A DNA stretch of 64,000 nucleotides. It comes from Gallaecimonas kandeliae (GTDB lineage Bacteria > Pseudomonadota > Gammaproteobacteria > Enterobacterales > Gallaecimonadaceae). Positions 53,785-64,000 of this stretch are shown here, in pieces (position 1 is the first letter of the stretch; each line of letters opens with the position of its first letter). The notes under the pieces were generated by a model. The model made no database searches, was not told the origin of the DNA, and saw only the letters and a program-made list of their open reading frames with translations. The stretch is from NCBI RefSeq assembly GCF_030450055.1, contig NZ_CP118480.1:620001-684000 (forward strand). Direction: 5' to 3'. The position numbers were made by a program, and so were the translations under genes.

Positions 53785-54465
53785 TCAGCCAACCTGGGTT
53801 GCCGTCCACAGCGCCAGGCCCACGAAGACGCCGAGCTTCTCGTCGTCGAAGTAGTGGGGGCTGAAGGCCTCGGCGTCCAGGATGCCGATGGTGTTACCCG
53901 CCTCGTCATAGAGGGGGATGCAGAGCTCGGCCTGCACCTTGGGATCGCAGGTGTAGTACTCGCCACCTTCTTTCAGGTAGGCGGCCACGTCCTGGATCAG
54001 GCGGCCCTTGCCACTCAGGCCGACGGTGGCGTTGTTGGAGATGGCGGCGAACTCGGGCGTCAGGGGAAATTCAGGGCGGGAAGGGGCGCCGCGGTAGGCG
54101 AACTTGACCAGCACCTTTTCACCGGCCGGATTGACCTTGGCGGGGTAGAGACCCAGCCAGTCGACCTGGGTCTGGCCGGTGATGGCCTCGACGGCGGCGT
54201 TGAGGCGGGCCAGCAGGGCGTCATTGGCGTCAGTCTGGCCGCCGAGGATGGGGCGCAGGTCGTAAGGTTCCTCGGCCAGTTGGCCGAACAGGGAGCAGGC
54301 ACCGCCTTCCCCCAGCTCGGGAATCTGGTAGCGGTAATGGCCCAGGGGCTCGGCCGGGGCCAGGGGCGCCAAGATGTCCAGGGCGGCGGCGGTCGCCTCG
54401 GCGGCGGCCAGGCCGGCGGCACCCAGGCTCAGGCCGGACAGTTCGGCATAACGGGCGGCATTCAT
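53785..54465 (-). CDS. GAF-domain protein
   Basis: A 226-residue soluble protein with a GAF-like domain over about residues 85-225. VDWLGLYPAKVN, KFAYRGAPSRPEFPLTPEFA, VQAELCIPLYDEAGNTIGILDAEAFSPHYF and DDEKLGVFVGLALW follow the GAF order. Cys at YTCDPK and ELCIP lie where free-Met-(R)-sulfoxide reductases have theirs, so such activity is possible but unproven. The N-terminal part (about 1-80) is Ala-rich and unassigned. Divergent from cysJ. Confidence 0.78.
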   Translation of the reverse strand: MNAARYAELSGLSLGAAGLAAAEATAAALDILAPLAPAEPLGHYRYQIPELGEGGACSLFGQLAEEPYDLRPILGGQTDANDALLARLNAAVEAITGQTQVDWLGLYPAKVNPAGEKVLVKFAYRGAPSRPEFPLTPEFAAISNNATVGLSGKGRLIQDVAAYLKEGGEYYTCDPKVQAELCIPLYDEAGNTIGILDAEAFSPHYFDDEKLGVFVGLALWTATQVG

Positions 54466-54570
54466 GGCACGCTCCTCGAAGATGGCAGAGGCAGGCATTC
54501 TACTGCGCCGCTTTCACACATCACAACGAACCGCTTATTCCGTAATGGCATACAAAAGCCAATTTTAATC

Positions 54571-54600
54571 TTTCGGTTTGGACGTCCAGCCGCCTACTAT
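54571..54600 (+). promoter_or_regulatory. Possible promoter of the cys operon
   Basis: TTTCGG and TACTAT separated by 18 bases lie 34 bases upstream of the cysJ ATG. The weak -35 would suit activator control. AT-rich DNA at 54535-54570 is where a CysB site could lie, but I see no reliable CysB consensus. Confidence 0.3.
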
Positions 54601-54633
54601 GCGGCCATCATCATAGTCCAGCATTGTGTGCCC

Positions 54634-56316
54634 ATGACCCAAACACTGACCTTGCTGAGCCAGGCGCTCAGGGAACAATTGACCCAGCTCGGCAGCGACG
54701 ATCTGCGCTGGCTGAGCGGCTACCTGGCCGGCCTGGCCGACGCCAAGGCCCCCGCCGGCCAAGTGGCCCAAGTCGCAGCCCCGGCCGCCTCCCGCCGCCC
54801 GCTGCTGGTGCTCTACGGCTCCCAGACCGGCAACGCCGAAGGCATAGCCCAGGCCCTGGCCGCCGCCGCAGAAGCGGCCGGCATCGAGGTGACCCTGGCT
54901 TCCATGGCCGGCTTCAAGGCCAAGAAACTGGCCGGTGCCCAGGACATGGCCCTGGTGGTGTCCACCCACGGCGACGGCGAGGCGCCGGACGACGCCCATG
55001 AGCTGCACCAACTGCTGGGCTCCAAGCGGGCTCCGGACCTGAGCCAGGCGCGCTTCGCCGTGCTGGCCCTGGGGGACAGCTCCTACCCGCTGTTCTGCCA
55101 GACCGGCAAGGACTTCGACGAGCGTCTGGCCGCCGCCGGTGGCCAGCGCCTCTTCGCTCGCATCGACGCCGATGTGGAGTTCGCCGCTTCTGCCCAGGCC
55201 TTCCAGGAAGCCCTGCTCAGCAAGCTGCTGGCGGCTCCCGCCCAGGCTGCTGCCGTGACCGCCGCCCCTGCCGTGCAGGCCGCCGCCCAGCCGACGAGGT
55301 CCAATCCGCTGCTGGCCGAGGTGTTGGCCGTGCATCCCCTGACCCTGGACGCCGGCCACGAGGTCTTCCACCTGGAGCTGGACGCTCCCGGCCTGCAATA
55401 CCAGCCCGGCGACGCCTTGGGTATCTGGCCCGAGCAGAGCGAGGCCCTGGTGGAAGCGGTGCTGGCCGCCACCCAGCTCGGCGCCGACGAGCCGGTCAGC
55501 CTGGACGGCAAACAGCTGCGCCTCTTCGACGCCCTCAAGCTCAAGGAGCTGACCGAGCTGCATCCCCAGACCGTCAAGGCCCTGGGGCTCAGCGAAGGGC
55601 AGGGCCAGCTGCCGGAGCGTATCCGCACCCGCAGCGAGTCCCTGAGCGCCCAGCAACTCATCGACGCCTTGAAGCCCCTGGTGCCGCGCCTCTATTCCAT
55701 CGCCTCCGCCCAGCGCGAAGTGGGTGAGGAAGTGCACCTGACCGTGGCCCTGGTGGCCTTCGACGCCGATGGCCAGAGCCGCTTCGGCGCCGCCTCCGGT
55801 TTCGTCTCCCGCCTGCAGCCTGGCGATGTGGTGCGGGTCTATGTGCAGGCCAACAACCGATTCCGCCTGCCGGCCGCCGATAAAGACGTGATCATGATAG
55901 GGCCCGGCACCGGCGTGGCCCCCTTCCGCGCCTTCCTGCAGGAGCGGGAAGCGGCTGAGGCCACAGGCCGTAACTGGCTCTTCTTCGGCAGCCGCTACCT
56001 GCGCAAGGACTTCCTCTACCAGACCGAGTGGCAGCGCTGGCTGGCAGAGGGGCAGCTGAGCCGCCTGAGCCTGGCCTTCAGCCGCGACCAGGCCGAGAAG
56101 ATCTATGTCCAGCAGCGCCTCAAGGAAGAGGGAAGCGAGCTCTGGCAATGGCTGGAGCAGGGAGCCCACCTCTACGTGTGCGGCAGCGCCGACCCCATGG
56201 CCAAGGACGTGCACAAGGCCCTGGCCGAACTCATCGAGACCCACGGCAAGACCGATGGCGAAACCTATTTGAATGAACTGCGCGCCCAGGGCCGCTACCT
56301 GAGGGATGTTTACTGA
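54634..56316 (+). CDS. cysJ: Sulfite reductase (NADPH) flavoprotein alpha subunit
   Basis: CysJ (560 residues) takes electrons from NADPH through FAD and FMN to CysI. The flavodoxin domain opens [19 protein letters not shown] and has [14 protein letters not shown]. The FAD/NADPH module has [19 protein letters not shown] and [18 protein letters not shown], and it ends GRYLRDVY, the CysJ terminus. No strong ribosome site precedes ATG 54634. An in-frame extension upstream is unlike CysJ. It heads a tightly packed cys cluster and overlaps cysI by one base. Confidence 0.96.
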   Translation: MTQTLTLLSQALREQLTQLGSDDLRWLSGYLAGLADAKAPAGQVAQVAAPAASRRPLLVLYGSQTGNAEGIAQALAAAAEAAGIEVTLASMAGFKAKKLAGAQDMALVVSTHGDGEAPDDAHELHQLLGSKRAPDLSQARFAVLALGDSSYPLFCQTGKDFDERLAAAGGQRLFARIDADVEFAASAQAFQEALLSKLLAAPAQAAAVTAAPAVQAAAQPTRSNPLLAEVLAVHPLTLDAGHEVFHLELDAPGLQYQPGDALGIWPEQSEALVEAVLAATQLGADEPVSLDGKQLRLFDALKLKELTELHPQTVKALGLSEGQGQLPERIRTRSESLSAQQLIDALKPLVPRLYSIASAQREVGEEVHLTVALVAFDADGQSRFGAASGFVSRLQPGDVVRVYVQANNRFRLPAADKDVIMIGPGTGVAPFRAFLQEREAAEATGRNWLFFGSRYLRKDFLYQTEWQRWLAEGQLSRLSLAFSRDQAEKIYVQQRLKEEGSELWQWLEQGAHLYVCGSADPMAKDVHKALAELIETHGKTDGETYLNELRAQGRYLRDVY

Positions 56317-57983
56317 TGGCCTCTCCCAACGAACGTATCAAGAAAGACAGCCAGCACCTGCGTGGCACCCTGGCCGAGAGCCTGGGTGACGGCCACACCG
56401 GCGCCCTGCGCGCTAACGACACCCAGCTGTCCAAGTTCCACGGCTTCTACCAGCAGGACGACCGCGACGTCCGCGCCGAGCGGGCCAAGCGCAAGCTCGA
56501 GCCCCTCTACAGCTTCATGCTGCGTGCAAGGGTGCCGGGCGGCGTGGTCACCCCACAGCAGTGGCTTGTCATCGACCGCCTCGGCCGGGAGCTCAGTGGC
56601 GGCAGCGTGCGCCTGACCACCCGCCAGACCTTCCAGTACCACGGCATTTTGAAGGAAGGCCTCAAGCCCTTGATCCAGGGGCTGCACAGCGCCTTGCTGG
56701 ACTCCATCGCCGCCTGCGGCGACGTCAACCGCAACGTGCTCTGCAACACCAACCCCGTGGACTCCAGCCTGCACGCCGAGGTCTACCGCCAGACTGTTTT
56801 GCTGTCCGAGCACCTGCTGCCGGGCACCCGCGCCTACCATGAGATCTGGCTGGACGAGGAGAAGGTGGCCCATTCGGAAGAGCCCATCTACGGCGATACC
56901 TACCTGCCCCGCAAGTTCAAGACGGCCGTGGCCATACCGCCCCACAACGACGTGGACGTCTATGCCAACGATCTGGGCTTCGTGGCCATCGCCGAGAACG
57001 GCAAGCTGCGCGGCTACAACGTGCTGGTGGGCGGCGGCATGGGCACCACCCATGGCGACACCGCCACTTACCCCCGTGCCGCCAGCGCCCTGGGCTTCAT
57101 CAGCCCGGAGCAGATGAACGTAGTGGCCGAAGCCGTGCTCACCACCCAGCGCGATTTCGGCAACCGTGACGACCGCAAGAACGCCCGCCTCAAGTACACC
57201 TTGGACCGCCTGGGCGTCGATGCCTTCAGGGCCGAGGTGGAAAAGCGCAGCGGCGTCACCTTCCTGCCGGAGGTGCCTGTTGTCTTCACCCAGCAGGGTG
57301 ACAGGTTCGGCTGGGTGCAGGGCATAGACGGCAAGGAACACCTGACCCTCTTCGTGCCCGAAGGCCGTCTCATCGACAAGGGCGAGCAGCGCTGGCTGGA
57401 AGGGCTGAGGGCCATAGCCCAGGTGCACCAGGGCGATTTCCGCATGACCGCCAACCAGAACCTCATCATCGCCGGCGTCCCCCAGGCGCAAAAAGCCCAG
57501 ATTGACGCCCTGGTGGCCGAATATGGCCTCAAGGTGCCCACCAGCCGCCTGCGTGAAAACGCCATGGCCTGTGTGGCCCTGCCCACCTGCGGCCTGGCCA
57601 TGGCCGAGGCCGAGCGTTACCTTGAGGACTTCGTGGCCAAGGTGCAGACACTGCTGGACGAAGTGGGGCTGGGGGACCAGGACATCGTCACCCGCATCAC
57701 CGGCTGCCCCAACGGCTGCGCCAGGCCCTTCCTGGCCGAAATAGGCCTGGTGGGCAAGGCCCCCGGCCGCTACAACCTGTACCTGGGCGCCGATGGCCGC
57801 GGCCTGAGGGTCAACAAGCTGTACCGCGAGAACCAGACCGAGGCCGAGATCCTGGCCGAACTCAAACCGGTGCTGGCCCGTTACAAGGCAGAGGGCCTGG
57901 AGGCGGAGCGCTTCGGCGACTTCGTGGTCCGCGGCGGCATAGTCAAAGAGGTGAGAGATGCCCAAGTCGATTTTCACGCCTGA
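56316..57983 (+). CDS. cysI: Sulfite reductase (NADPH) hemoprotein beta subunit
   Basis: CysI (555 residues) carries siroheme and a 4Fe-4S cluster and reduces sulfite to sulfide with CysJ. The N-terminal [32 protein letters not shown] and [14 protein letters not shown] are typical. The cluster/siroheme ligands are visible as [16 protein letters not shown] and CPNGCARPF. The start overlaps the cysJ stop, and the end overlaps cysH by 26 bases. Confidence 0.97.
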   Translation: MASPNERIKKDSQHLRGTLAESLGDGHTGALRANDTQLSKFHGFYQQDDRDVRAERAKRKLEPLYSFMLRARVPGGVVTPQQWLVIDRLGRELSGGSVRLTTRQTFQYHGILKEGLKPLIQGLHSALLDSIAACGDVNRNVLCNTNPVDSSLHAEVYRQTVLLSEHLLPGTRAYHEIWLDEEKVAHSEEPIYGDTYLPRKFKTAVAIPPHNDVDVYANDLGFVAIAENGKLRGYNVLVGGGMGTTHGDTATYPRAASALGFISPEQMNVVAEAVLTTQRDFGNRDDRKNARLKYTLDRLGVDAFRAEVEKRSGVTFLPEVPVVFTQQGDRFGWVQGIDGKEHLTLFVPEGRLIDKGEQRWLEGLRAIAQVHQGDFRMTANQNLIIAGVPQAQKAQIDALVAEYGLKVPTSRLRENAMACVALPTCGLAMAEAERYLEDFVAKVQTLLDEVGLGDQDIVTRITGCPNGCARPFLAEIGLVGKAPGRYNLYLGADGRGLRVNKLYRENQTEAEILAELKPVLARYKAEGLEAERFGDFVVRGGIVKEVRDAQVDFHA

Positions 57984-58647
57984 CGACCAGGCGCTGCTCG
58001 AGTCCCTGGACGCCAGGGGCCGGGTGCGCTGGGCGCTGGACAACCTCGACGGCCACTTCGCCCTGAGCTCCAGCTTCGGCATCCAGAGCGCCGTCATGCT
58101 GCACCTGGTCAGCACAGAGGCGCCGGGGATACCGGTGATCTTCATCGACACCGGCTACCACTTTCCAGAGACCTACGGCTTCGTGGACCGGCTCACAGAG
58201 CGGCTCGGCCTCAACCTCAAGGTCTACGGCCCCAGGACCTCCGCCGCCTGGCAGGAGGTCCGTTTCGGCAAGCGCTGGGAGCAGGATCTCGCCGGCATCG
58301 AGGCTTACAACCAGGACAACAAGGTCGAGCCCATGCAGCGGGCCCTGGATGAACTGCAGGTGCAAAACTGGTTCGCCGGCCTGCGGCGCCAGCAGTCCGG
58401 CAGTCGCGCCGAGCGCGCCGTGCTGGAGGTACAGGACGGCCGCACCAAGGTCTATCCGCTCATCGACTGGAGCAACCGCGACGTGCACCAGTACCTGACG
58501 GCCAACGGCTTGCCCTACCACCCGCTCTGGGAACAGGGCTATGTGTCGGTGGGGGACTGGCACTCCACAGTGCCGCTGTCCGAAGGCATGCTGGAGGAAG
58601 ACACCCGCTTCGGCGGCCTCAAGCGCGAATGCGGCCTGCACGGGTGA
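57958..58647 (+). CDS. cysH: Phosphoadenosine phosphosulfate (PAPS) reductase
   Basis: CysH (229 residues) reduces PAPS to sulfite using thioredoxin. [17 protein letters not shown] is the PP-loop, DTGYHFPET and [13 protein letters not shown] follow, and the catalytic cysteine is in the C-terminal KRECGLHG. The extra cysteine pairs of APS reductases, which hold a 4Fe-4S cluster, are missing. So the substrate should be PAPS, consistent with a cysC kinase gene in the same cluster. It starts inside the end of cysI. Confidence 0.95.
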   Translation: MPKSIFTPDDQALLESLDARGRVRWALDNLDGHFALSSSFGIQSAVMLHLVSTEAPGIPVIFIDTGYHFPETYGFVDRLTERLGLNLKVYGPRTSAAWQEVRFGKRWEQDLAGIEAYNQDNKVEPMQRALDELQVQNWFAGLRRQQSGSRAERAVLEVQDGRTKVYPLIDWSNRDVHQYLTANGLPYHPLWEQGYVSVGDWHSTVPLSEGMLEEDTRFGGLKRECGLHG

Positions 58648-58652
58648 ACGCC

Positions 58653-60005
58653 ATGCACGATTTTCCGTTGTTTTTAGATCTGCACGGCAAGGCCGTACTG
58701 GTGGTGGGCGGTGGCCAGGTGGCCTGGCGAAAGGTCCAGGCCCTGCACAAGGCCGGCGCCGAGGTGCGGGTGGTTGCCCTCGAACTCTGCCCCGAGCTGG
58801 CGGCCAGCGGCGCCGCCCACCTCGCCGAGGCCTTCGATCCGGCCCAGCTGGACGATGTCTGGCTGGCCATAGCGGCCACCGACGACGGCGAACTGAACGC
58901 CACTGTGGCCCAGGCCGCCAACGAGCGGCGCCTCTGGGTCAACGTGGTGGACCAGCGCGAGCTCTGCTCGGCCATAGTGCCGGCCGTAGTGGACCGCAAG
59001 CCCGTGACCATCGCCATCTCCTCCGACGGCCAGGCCCCGGTGCTGGCCAGGCGCATCCGTGAACAGCTGGAGGCGCAAACGCCCCAGTGGACGGGCGCCC
59101 TGGCGGCCTTGCTGGGCCGGCTGCGCGACAAGGTGGCCCAGCGCTTCGTTTCCTTCGACGAGCGCCGCCGCTTCTATGAGGCCTTGCTGGACAGCGATGT
59201 CAGCCAGGATCTCGCCGCCAACGACGCCGGCAAGGCCGAAGCCAAGGCCTTGGTCCAGCTGGAACAGGGCGCCGTCCAGCCCGGTTGGCTGAAGCTGGTG
59301 GGGGCAGGCCCGGGGGACCCGGATCTCCTGACCCTCAAGGCCTTGCAGGCCCTGCAGGCCGCCGACGTGGTGGTCTATGACCGGCTGGTGTCCGAGGCGG
59401 TGCTGGATTTGGCCCGGCGCGACGCCCGCTTTATACCGGTGGGCAAGGAGAAGGGCTGCCATTCGGTGCCCCAATCCGAGATAGAGGCGATCCTGGTCCG
59501 CGAGGCCCTGGCCGGCCAGCGGGTAGTGCGCCTCAAGGGCGGTGACCCCTTCGTGTTCGGCCGCGGCGGCGAGGAAGTGCTGGCCGCCCGCGCCGCCGGC
59601 ATCGGCGCCGAAGTGGTGCCCGGCATCACGGCGGCGGCGGCCTGTTCGGCCAGCAGCCAGGTGCCGCTGACCCACAGGGGCCTTGCCAACCAGATGACCC
59701 TGGTCACGGGCCACTGCCAGCCGGGCGGCGATGAGCCGGACTGGCGCGCCCTGGCCAGGGCGCAGAGCACCCTGGCCGTCTACATGGGCCTGACCCAGAG
59801 CAGCCATATCGCCGCCGAGCTGGTGGCGGGCGGCCTCTCCCCCCGCACCCCTGTGTTGGTGGTGGAGAACGGCACCAGGCCACAGGAGCGGCGCTTTCGC
59901 ACCGATCTCCAGGGCTTGAGTGACACCATAGCGACAGCACAGGTACAGTCACCTGCACTGCTGATCGTCGGAGACACAGTGACCTTGTATCAGGAGGCAT
60001 CATGA
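58653..60005 (+). CDS. cysG: Siroheme synthase (trifunctional CysG)
   Basis: A 450-residue CysG that makes the siroheme needed by CysI from uroporphyrinogen III. The N-terminal half is the NAD-dependent dehydrogenase/ferrochelatase ([23 protein letters not shown], split at [11 protein letters not shown]). The C-terminal half is the SAM-dependent methyltransferase with [41 protein letters not shown] and [15 protein letters not shown] 58653 lies 5 bases after cysH. Its stop overlaps cysD by 4 bases. Confidence 0.96.
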   Translation: MHDFPLFLDLHGKAVLVVGGGQVAWRKVQALHKAGAEVRVVALELCPELAASGAAHLAEAFDPAQLDDVWLAIAATDDGELNATVAQAANERRLWVNVVDQRELCSAIVPAVVDRKPVTIAISSDGQAPVLARRIREQLEAQTPQWTGALAALLGRLRDKVAQRFVSFDERRRFYEALLDSDVSQDLAANDAGKAEAKALVQLEQGAVQPGWLKLVGAGPGDPDLLTLKALQALQAADVVVYDRLVSEAVLDLARRDARFIPVGKEKGCHSVPQSEIEAILVREALAGQRVVRLKGGDPFVFGRGGEEVLAARAAGIGAEVVPGITAAAACSASSQVPLTHRGLANQMTLVTGHCQPGGDEPDWRALARAQSTLAVYMGLTQSSHIAAELVAGGLSPRTPVLVVENGTRPQERRFRTDLQGLSDTIATAQVQSPALLIVGDTVTLYQEAS

Positions 60006-60889
60006 CCCTCAGCCCCCATCTCCAGGCCCTGGAAGCCGAGTCCCTGCACATCATCAGGGAGACGGCCGCCGAGTTTGAAAGGCCGCTGATGCTCTATTCC
60101 ATCGGCAAGGACTCGAGCGTGCTGCTGCACCTGATCCGCAAGGCCTTCCTGCCGGGGCCAGTGCCTTTCCCAGTGCTGCACATCGACACCGGCTGGAAGT
60201 TCCAGGCCATGTACGAGTTCCGCGACAAGCAGGCCCAGAAATTCGGCCTGGATCTGAAAGTGGTGCAGCACCCGGACAGGCTCAATCCCTTCGAGCACGG
60301 CAGCCGCTACACAGACGTGATGAAGACCGAGGCCCTGAAAGGGGAGCTGGCCCGCGGCAAGTACGACGCCGCCTTCGGCGGGGCCCGCCGCGACGAGGAG
60401 GCCTCCCGTGCCAAGGAGCGGGTCTTCTCCCACCGCGACGCCTTCCAGCGCTGGGAGCCGCGCCGTCAGCGGCCCGAGCTGTGGAGCCACGTCAACAGCG
60501 CCCTGGCCAAGGACGAAAGCATGAGGGTCTTCCCCCTGTCCAACTGGACGGAGCGGGACATCTGGGCCTACATCCAGGCCGAAGACATAGAGCTGGTGCC
60601 CCTCTACTTCGCCGCCGAGCGGCCCGTGGTAAAGCGGGACGGCCAGTTGTTCATGGTGGACGACGCCCGTTTCCGCCTCGAGCCCGGCGAGGTGATCGAA
60701 AGGCGCAAGGTGCGCTTCCGCACTTTGGGCTGCTACCCGCTGACCGCCGCCATCGAATCCGAGGCCGAAACCTTGGAGCAGGTACTGGAGGAGCTGGGCC
60801 AGCTGGGGGCCAGCGAGCGCTCCGGCCGCCTCATCGACAAAGACCAGGCCGCCGCCATGGAACGTAAGAAACGCCAGGGGTACTTCTGA
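60002..60889 (+). CDS. cysD: Sulfate adenylyltransferase subunit 2
   Basis: CysD (295 residues) is the catalytic, PP-loop subunit of ATP sulfurylase, which makes APS from sulfate and ATP with GTP energy from Cys[22 protein letters not shown] has the PP-loop, and FHVDTGWKF-like [16 protein letters not shown] and [19 protein letters not shown] follow. It ends [10 protein letters not shown], the standard CysD terminus. It overlaps both cysG and cysN. Confidence 0.97.
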   Translation: MTLSPHLQALEAESLHIIRETAAEFERPLMLYSIGKDSSVLLHLIRKAFLPGPVPFPVLHIDTGWKFQAMYEFRDKQAQKFGLDLKVVQHPDRLNPFEHGSRYTDVMKTEALKGELARGKYDAAFGGARRDEEASRAKERVFSHRDAFQRWEPRRQRPELWSHVNSALAKDESMRVFPLSNWTERDIWAYIQAEDIELVPLYFAAERPVVKRDGQLFMVDDARFRLEPGEVIERRKVRFRTLGCYPLTAAIESEAETLEQVLEELGQLGASERSGRLIDKDQAAAMERKKRQGYF

Positions 60890-62217
60890 TGCAGCAGACT
60901 TTGAAACTCCTCACCTGCGGCTCGGTGGACGACGGCAAGTCCACCCTGATCGGCCGCTTCCTGTTCGAGACGGGCCAACTCTATGCCGATCAGCTCAAGG
61001 CCCTGGGCGAGCCCGATGAGAACGGCGAGCTGCCCTTCGCCAACCTGCTGGACGGCCTGGAGGCCGAGCGCAGCCAGGGCATCACCATAGACGTGGCCTG
61101 GCGCTTCGCCGAGGCGGGCCGCCGCCACCTCATCATCGCCGACACCCCGGGCCACGAGCAGTACACCCGCAACATGGTGACGGGGGCCTCCCACTGCGAC
61201 CTGGCGATCATCCTGGTGGACGCCCGCAAGGGCATCATCCGCCAGACCCGGCGCCACAGCTTCCTCTGCCACCTGCTCGGCATCCGCCAGTTCGTGGTGG
61301 CGGTGAACAAGATGGACGCCGTGGGTTATGACGAGGCGGTGTTCAGGGATATCGAGACCCAGTACCGGGCCCTGGCCCAGCGCATGCCGGGGGCCAACAT
61401 CCAGCTGCTGCCGGTGTCCGCCCTCAAGGGCGACAACCTGGCCCAGCATTCTGCCAAGATGCCCTGGTACCAGGGGCCGACCCTGCTTGCCGCCTTGGAG
61501 GAGGCCGAAGTGAGCCGCCCTGAAGCGGTCGGCACCCGGCTGCCGGTGCAGCTGGTGATCCGCCCCAACCAGGATCTGCGTGCCTTCGCCGGTACCCTCT
61601 TTGCCGGCAACATCACCCAGGGCGAGCACCTCTACCACTGGCCGTCCGGCAAGGAGGCCGTGGTCCAGCAGCTGTGGAGGAGCGGCGCCGCCGTGGACAA
61701 GGTCCAGGCCGGTGAGGCCGTCTCGGTGCAGCTGGACCGCGAGCTGGACATCAGCCGTGGCGACTGGCTGACCAATGGCCCCGTGACCAATAGCCGCCAG
61801 TGGAAAGGCTGGCTGGTGTGGCTGGACGATGCCGCCCACCAGCTGGGCAAGCGCTACAGAATCAAGGCGGCCAGCCGCTGGACCTGGGGCACTGTGGCCG
61901 AGGTTTCTGGCCAGCTCAACGTGGATGACCTTTCCATCAGTGGCGAGACGGCCCTGGACACCAACGCCATAGGCCAGGTGACGCTGCAGCTGGAGGAAGC
62001 CCAGGCCCTGGACCACTACAGCAACAGCCGCCACACCGGCAGCCTGTTGCTGGTGGACCCTGACACCCAGCAGACGGTGGCGGCTTTCATGGCCGAGGAA
62101 GCGGTCGAGGAGAGCGCTGCCAACAGGCCGGCCGTCAGCGCCGTAGAGAAGGAGCTGAACGCCTATATCCGCCGCCACTACCCCCATTGGCAGGCCCTGG
62201 ACCTGAGCGACTGGTGA
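60889..62217 (+). CDS. cysN: Sulfate adenylyltransferase subunit 1 (GTPase)
   Basis: CysN (442 residues) is an EF-Tu-like GTPase that drives APS synthesis with Cys[17 protein letters not shown] is the P-loop, [13 protein letters not shown] is G3, and NKMDAVGYD is G4. Beta-barrel domains follow. There is no fused CysC kinase domain; the kinase is encoded by the next gene. The start overlaps the cysD stop, and the stop overlaps cysC, each by one base. It is about 30 residues shorter than E. coli CysN. Confidence 0.97.
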   Translation: MQQTLKLLTCGSVDDGKSTLIGRFLFETGQLYADQLKALGEPDENGELPFANLLDGLEAERSQGITIDVAWRFAEAGRRHLIIADTPGHEQYTRNMVTGASHCDLAIILVDARKGIIRQTRRHSFLCHLLGIRQFVVAVNKMDAVGYDEAVFRDIETQYRALAQRMPGANIQLLPVSALKGDNLAQHSAKMPWYQGPTLLAALEEAEVSRPEAVGTRLPVQLVIRPNQDLRAFAGTLFAGNITQGEHLYHWPSGKEAVVQQLWRSGAAVDKVQAGEAVSVQLDRELDISRGDWLTNGPVTNSRQWKGWLVWLDDAAHQLGKRYRIKAASRWTWGTVAEVSGQLNVDDLSISGETALDTNAIGQVTLQLEEAQALDHYSNSRHTGSLLLVDPDTQQTVAAFMAEEAVEESAANRPAVSAVEKELNAYIRRHYPHWQALDLSDW

Positions 62218-62822
62218 TGACGAGCAACCTGACCTGGCACCACCACGCCGTGGATGCCCAAAGCCGCGCCAAGGCCCTCAAGCAGAAGCCGCTGGTGCTC
62301 TGGTTCACCGGCCTGTCCGGGGCCGGTAAGTCGACCCTGGCCAACGGCGTCGAGCAGGCCCTGGCGGAGCTGGGTAAGCACGCCTTTTTGCTGGACGGCG
62401 ACAATGTCCGCCATGGCCTCTGCAAGGATCTCGGTTTCAGCGACGGCGATCGCACCGAGAACCTGCGCCGGGTCGGCGAGGTGGCGGCCCTGATGCTGGA
62501 CGCCGGCCTCATCGTGCTGGCGGCCTTCGTTTCCCCCTTCAAGGCGGACCGCCAGTTGCTGCGGGACCGTCTTGGGGAGCGCTTTTTCGAGATCCATGTG
62601 GACGCGGATCTCTCCACCTGCGAGGCCCGGGATCCCAAGGGCCTCTACGCCAAGGCCCGTCGCGGCGAGATCAAGCGGATGACAGGGCTGGACTCCCCCT
62701 TCGAGGTGCCAGAGAATCCCGATCTGGTGATCAACACCCAGCAACTGTCGCCGGACGAGGCGGTGGCCAGGGTACTGATCTGGCTGGTGGACAAGGTGGG
62801 ACTGGATGCAGCAACTGATTGA
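62217..62822 (+). CDS. cysC: Adenylylsulfate (APS) kinase
   Basis: CysC (201 residues) phosphorylates APS to [24 protein letters not shown] is the P-loop, [31 protein letters not shown] the conserved substrate region (read as [10 protein letters not shown] and [11 protein letters not shown]), and [14 protein letters not shown] the lid. It overlaps cysN at the start and cysQ at the end by 17 bases. Confidence 0.97.
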   Translation: MTSNLTWHHHAVDAQSRAKALKQKPLVLWFTGLSGAGKSTLANGVEQALAELGKHAFLLDGDNVRHGLCKDLGFSDGDRTENLRRVGEVAALMLDAGLIVLAAFVSPFKADRQLLRDRLGERFFEIHVDADLSTCEARDPKGLYAKARRGEIKRMTGLDSPFEVPENPDLVINTQQLSPDEAVARVLIWLVDKVGLDAATD

Positions 62823-63546
62823 GGCGGTCAAGGCCGCAGGCCTTAAGGCCCTGAGTTACCAAGGAAAGGTAAGAAGCGAAGACAAGGCGGACGGCTCTCC
62901 TGTCACCCTGGCCGACCGCGCCGCCCACCAGATCCTGATGGCGGCCCTGGAGGCGCGGGACTACCCTGTGCTCTCCGAGGAAGGGGCCCATACCCCCTGG
63001 GCGGTGCGCCGGCACTGGGGCCGCTACTGGCTGGTGGATCCCCTGGACGGCACCAAGGAATTCCTGGCCGGCCGGGACGAGTTCACCGTCAATGTCGCCC
63101 TGATCGACAAGGGCAGGCCCGTGCTGGGGCTGGTCTATGTGCCGGCCACGGATCACCTCTACGTGGGCGAGCAAGGCAAGGGGGCTTACGTGGAAGTGGC
63201 GGGGCAGCGCCGCGCCATAGCGGTGCGCGAGGCGACGCCGCCCGTGGTGCTGGCCTCCCGCTCCCACCCTGTCCCTGAGCTGGTGCCCTGGCTGGCGGCG
63301 CTTGGCGAGCACCAGTTGGCCAACCGCGGCTCCAGCCTCAAGTTCTGCGCCATAGCCGAAGGCCAGGCCCAGCTTTATCCCCGCTTCAACCCCACCATGA
63401 TGTGGGACACGGCGGCGGGCCAGGCGGTGCTGGAAGCGGCCGGTGGCCAGGTGCTGACCCTGGATGGCGAGCCTTTGAGCTACCACAGGGAAGCGCTGCG
63501 CAACCCGGCCTTTATCGCCAGCGCCGGGGCCCTGCCATTGCCCTGA
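62806..63546 (+). CDS. cysQ: 3'(2'),5'-bisphosphate nucleotidase
   Basis: CysQ (246 residues) removes 3'-phosphoadenosine 5'-phosphate, the by-product of CysH. The inositol-monophosphatase fold motifs are present: [46 protein letters not shown] (read as [10 protein letters not shown]) and [17 protein letters not shown] with the last metal Asp. AAGGTGGG precedes ATG 62806. It completes the cluster, and a strong terminator follows. Confidence 0.96.
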   Translation: MQQLIEAVKAAGLKALSYQGKVRSEDKADGSPVTLADRAAHQILMAALEARDYPVLSEEGAHTPWAVRRHWGRYWLVDPLDGTKEFLAGRDEFTVNVALIDKGRPVLGLVYVPATDHLYVGEQGKGAYVEVAGQRRAIAVREATPPVVLASRSHPVPELVPWLAALGEHQLANRGSSLKFCAIAEGQAQLYPRFNPTMMWDTAAGQAVLEAAGGQVLTLDGEPLSYHREALRNPAFIASAGALPLP

Positions 63547-63551
63547 CGGCA

Positions 63552-63586
63552 ACAAAAAGCCCGGCCGAGCGCCGGGCTTTTTTTTG
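63552..63586 (+). terminator. Intrinsic terminator of the cys operon
   Basis: AGCCCGGC-CGA-GCGCCGGGCT stem with a run of eight T residues. Confidence 0.9.
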
Positions 63587-63598
63587 GTAAAGAACGCC

Positions 63599-64000
63599 TT
63601 ATTGCCAGCTCAGGCTCAGCTCCCCTTCGGCCAGCTTTTTCAGTTCGGTCTCGAATTTGTTGTCCGGCTCGGTGGCCACCAGCCGGGCCAGTTCGTCGCC
63701 GATGGCGCTGAAGCGGCTGGATGGGTGGCAGGCGTGAGTCGCACCGCCGCCGGGGACCTTTATTGCCAGCTCAGGCTCAGCTCCCCTTCGGCCAGCTTAG
63801 TGAGTTCGGTCTCGAATTTGTTGTCCGGCTCGGTGGCCACCAGCCGGGCCAGTTCGTCGCCGATGGCGCTGAAGCGGCTGGATGGGTGGCAGGCGTGAGT
63901 CGCACCGCCGCCGGGGACCTTTATTGCCAGCTTAGGCTCAGCTCCCCTTCGGCCAGCTTAGTGAGTTCGGTCTCGAATTTGTTGTCCGGCTCGGTGGCCA
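63599..64000. repeat. 161-bp tandem repeat, at least 2.5 copies, continues past the window
   Basis: Units begin at 63599, 63760 and 63921, each opening TTATTGCCAGCT and ending GCCGCCGGGGACC. Units 2 and 3 share TAGTGA where unit 1 has TTTTTC; unit 3 has one extra substitution early on. 161 is not a multiple of three, and each unit carries the TAA of a minus-strand reading frame, so the repeat duplicates the 3' end of a gene rather than lengthening a protein. Confidence 0.93.
63921..64000 (-). CDS. Possible 3' end of a minus-strand gene entering from the right
   Basis: Read on the minus strand the last 25 codons are ATEPDNKFETELTKLAEG followed by ELSLSWQ and TAA at 63921. The sequence looks like coding DNA of this genome. 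The two further copies at 63599 and 63760 would then be untranslated duplicates of this gene end. Identity cannot be given from such a short piece. Confidence 0.4.
   Translation of the reverse strand, partial: ATEPDNKFETELTKLAEGELSLSWQ

Noticed and set aside
63584-63898. Plus-strand 104-codon frame through the tandem repeat
   Set aside because: It starts in the cys terminator and is an artefact of reading across the repeat units; the minus-strand reading with conserved stop is more convincing.

Overview
The window is high-GC chromosomal DNA from a gammaproteobacterium. The recBC pair, dnaB-alr, purHD under a PurR-type box, an outer-membrane phospholipase A, a family I lipase with its foldase, a GlyGly-CTERM protein and a complete cysJIHGDNCQ cluster together suggest a marine or environmental genus close to Gallaecimonas, Shewanella or Aeromonas. 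The genus is inferred from gene content only; no rRNA or tRNA gene is visible.

Layout. 1-5.0 kb: recC and the 5' part of recB on the minus strand. 5.1-7.5 kb: a small membrane protein, then a secreted lipase and its foldase, translationally coupled. 7.5-15.7 kb: a YebC-family protein, a lower-GC FG-GAP surface protein, a quinone oxidoreductase and purHD. 15.7-21.8 kb: a metal-efflux permease with a cysteine-pair repeat loop, an M4 metalloprotease, an AsmA protein and PldA. 21.9-24.4 kb: dnaB-alr. 24.4-29.3 kb: a VOC protein, a coupled GGDEF/EAL pair, and an HxlR-YjbQ-zinc-ribbon operon. 29.4-33.5 kb: a TRAP transporter and an LLM-class oxidoreductase. 33.5-37.7 kb: a fascin-like protein, a PAS-GGDEF cyclase and an OprC-like copper receptor.

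37.7-48.5 kb is the accessory part. It holds a membrane-anchored winged-helix/nSTAND/TPR regulator with an AT-rich 3' third and a small partner gene, an IS903-group element flanked by a perfect 28-bp direct repeat, an MBL hydrolase/TetR pair with a palindromic operator, a solitary BRCT protein, an interrupted zinc-ribbon gene, an overlapping ImmA/IrrE plus two-TM pair, a phage-tail-like remnant, and three copies of a dispersed non-coding repeat ending just before dusA.

48.5-54.5 kb: dusA, a four-gene PspC envelope operon including a 33-codon gene, an enoyl-CoA hydratase, a PCu(A)C copper chaperone, a DUF2333 protein, an outer-membrane barrel and a GAF protein. 54.6-63.5 kb: eight overlapping or nearly contiguous cys genes covering sulfate activation, PAPS and sulfite reduction, siroheme synthesis and PAP removal. 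The right edge is a 161-bp tandem repeat that duplicates what looks like the 3' end of a minus-strand gene entering from outside.

The best candidates for something undescribed are the chimeric nSTAND regulator with its partner and the ImmA/IrrE plus two-TM pair. Both are inferences from architecture and context.
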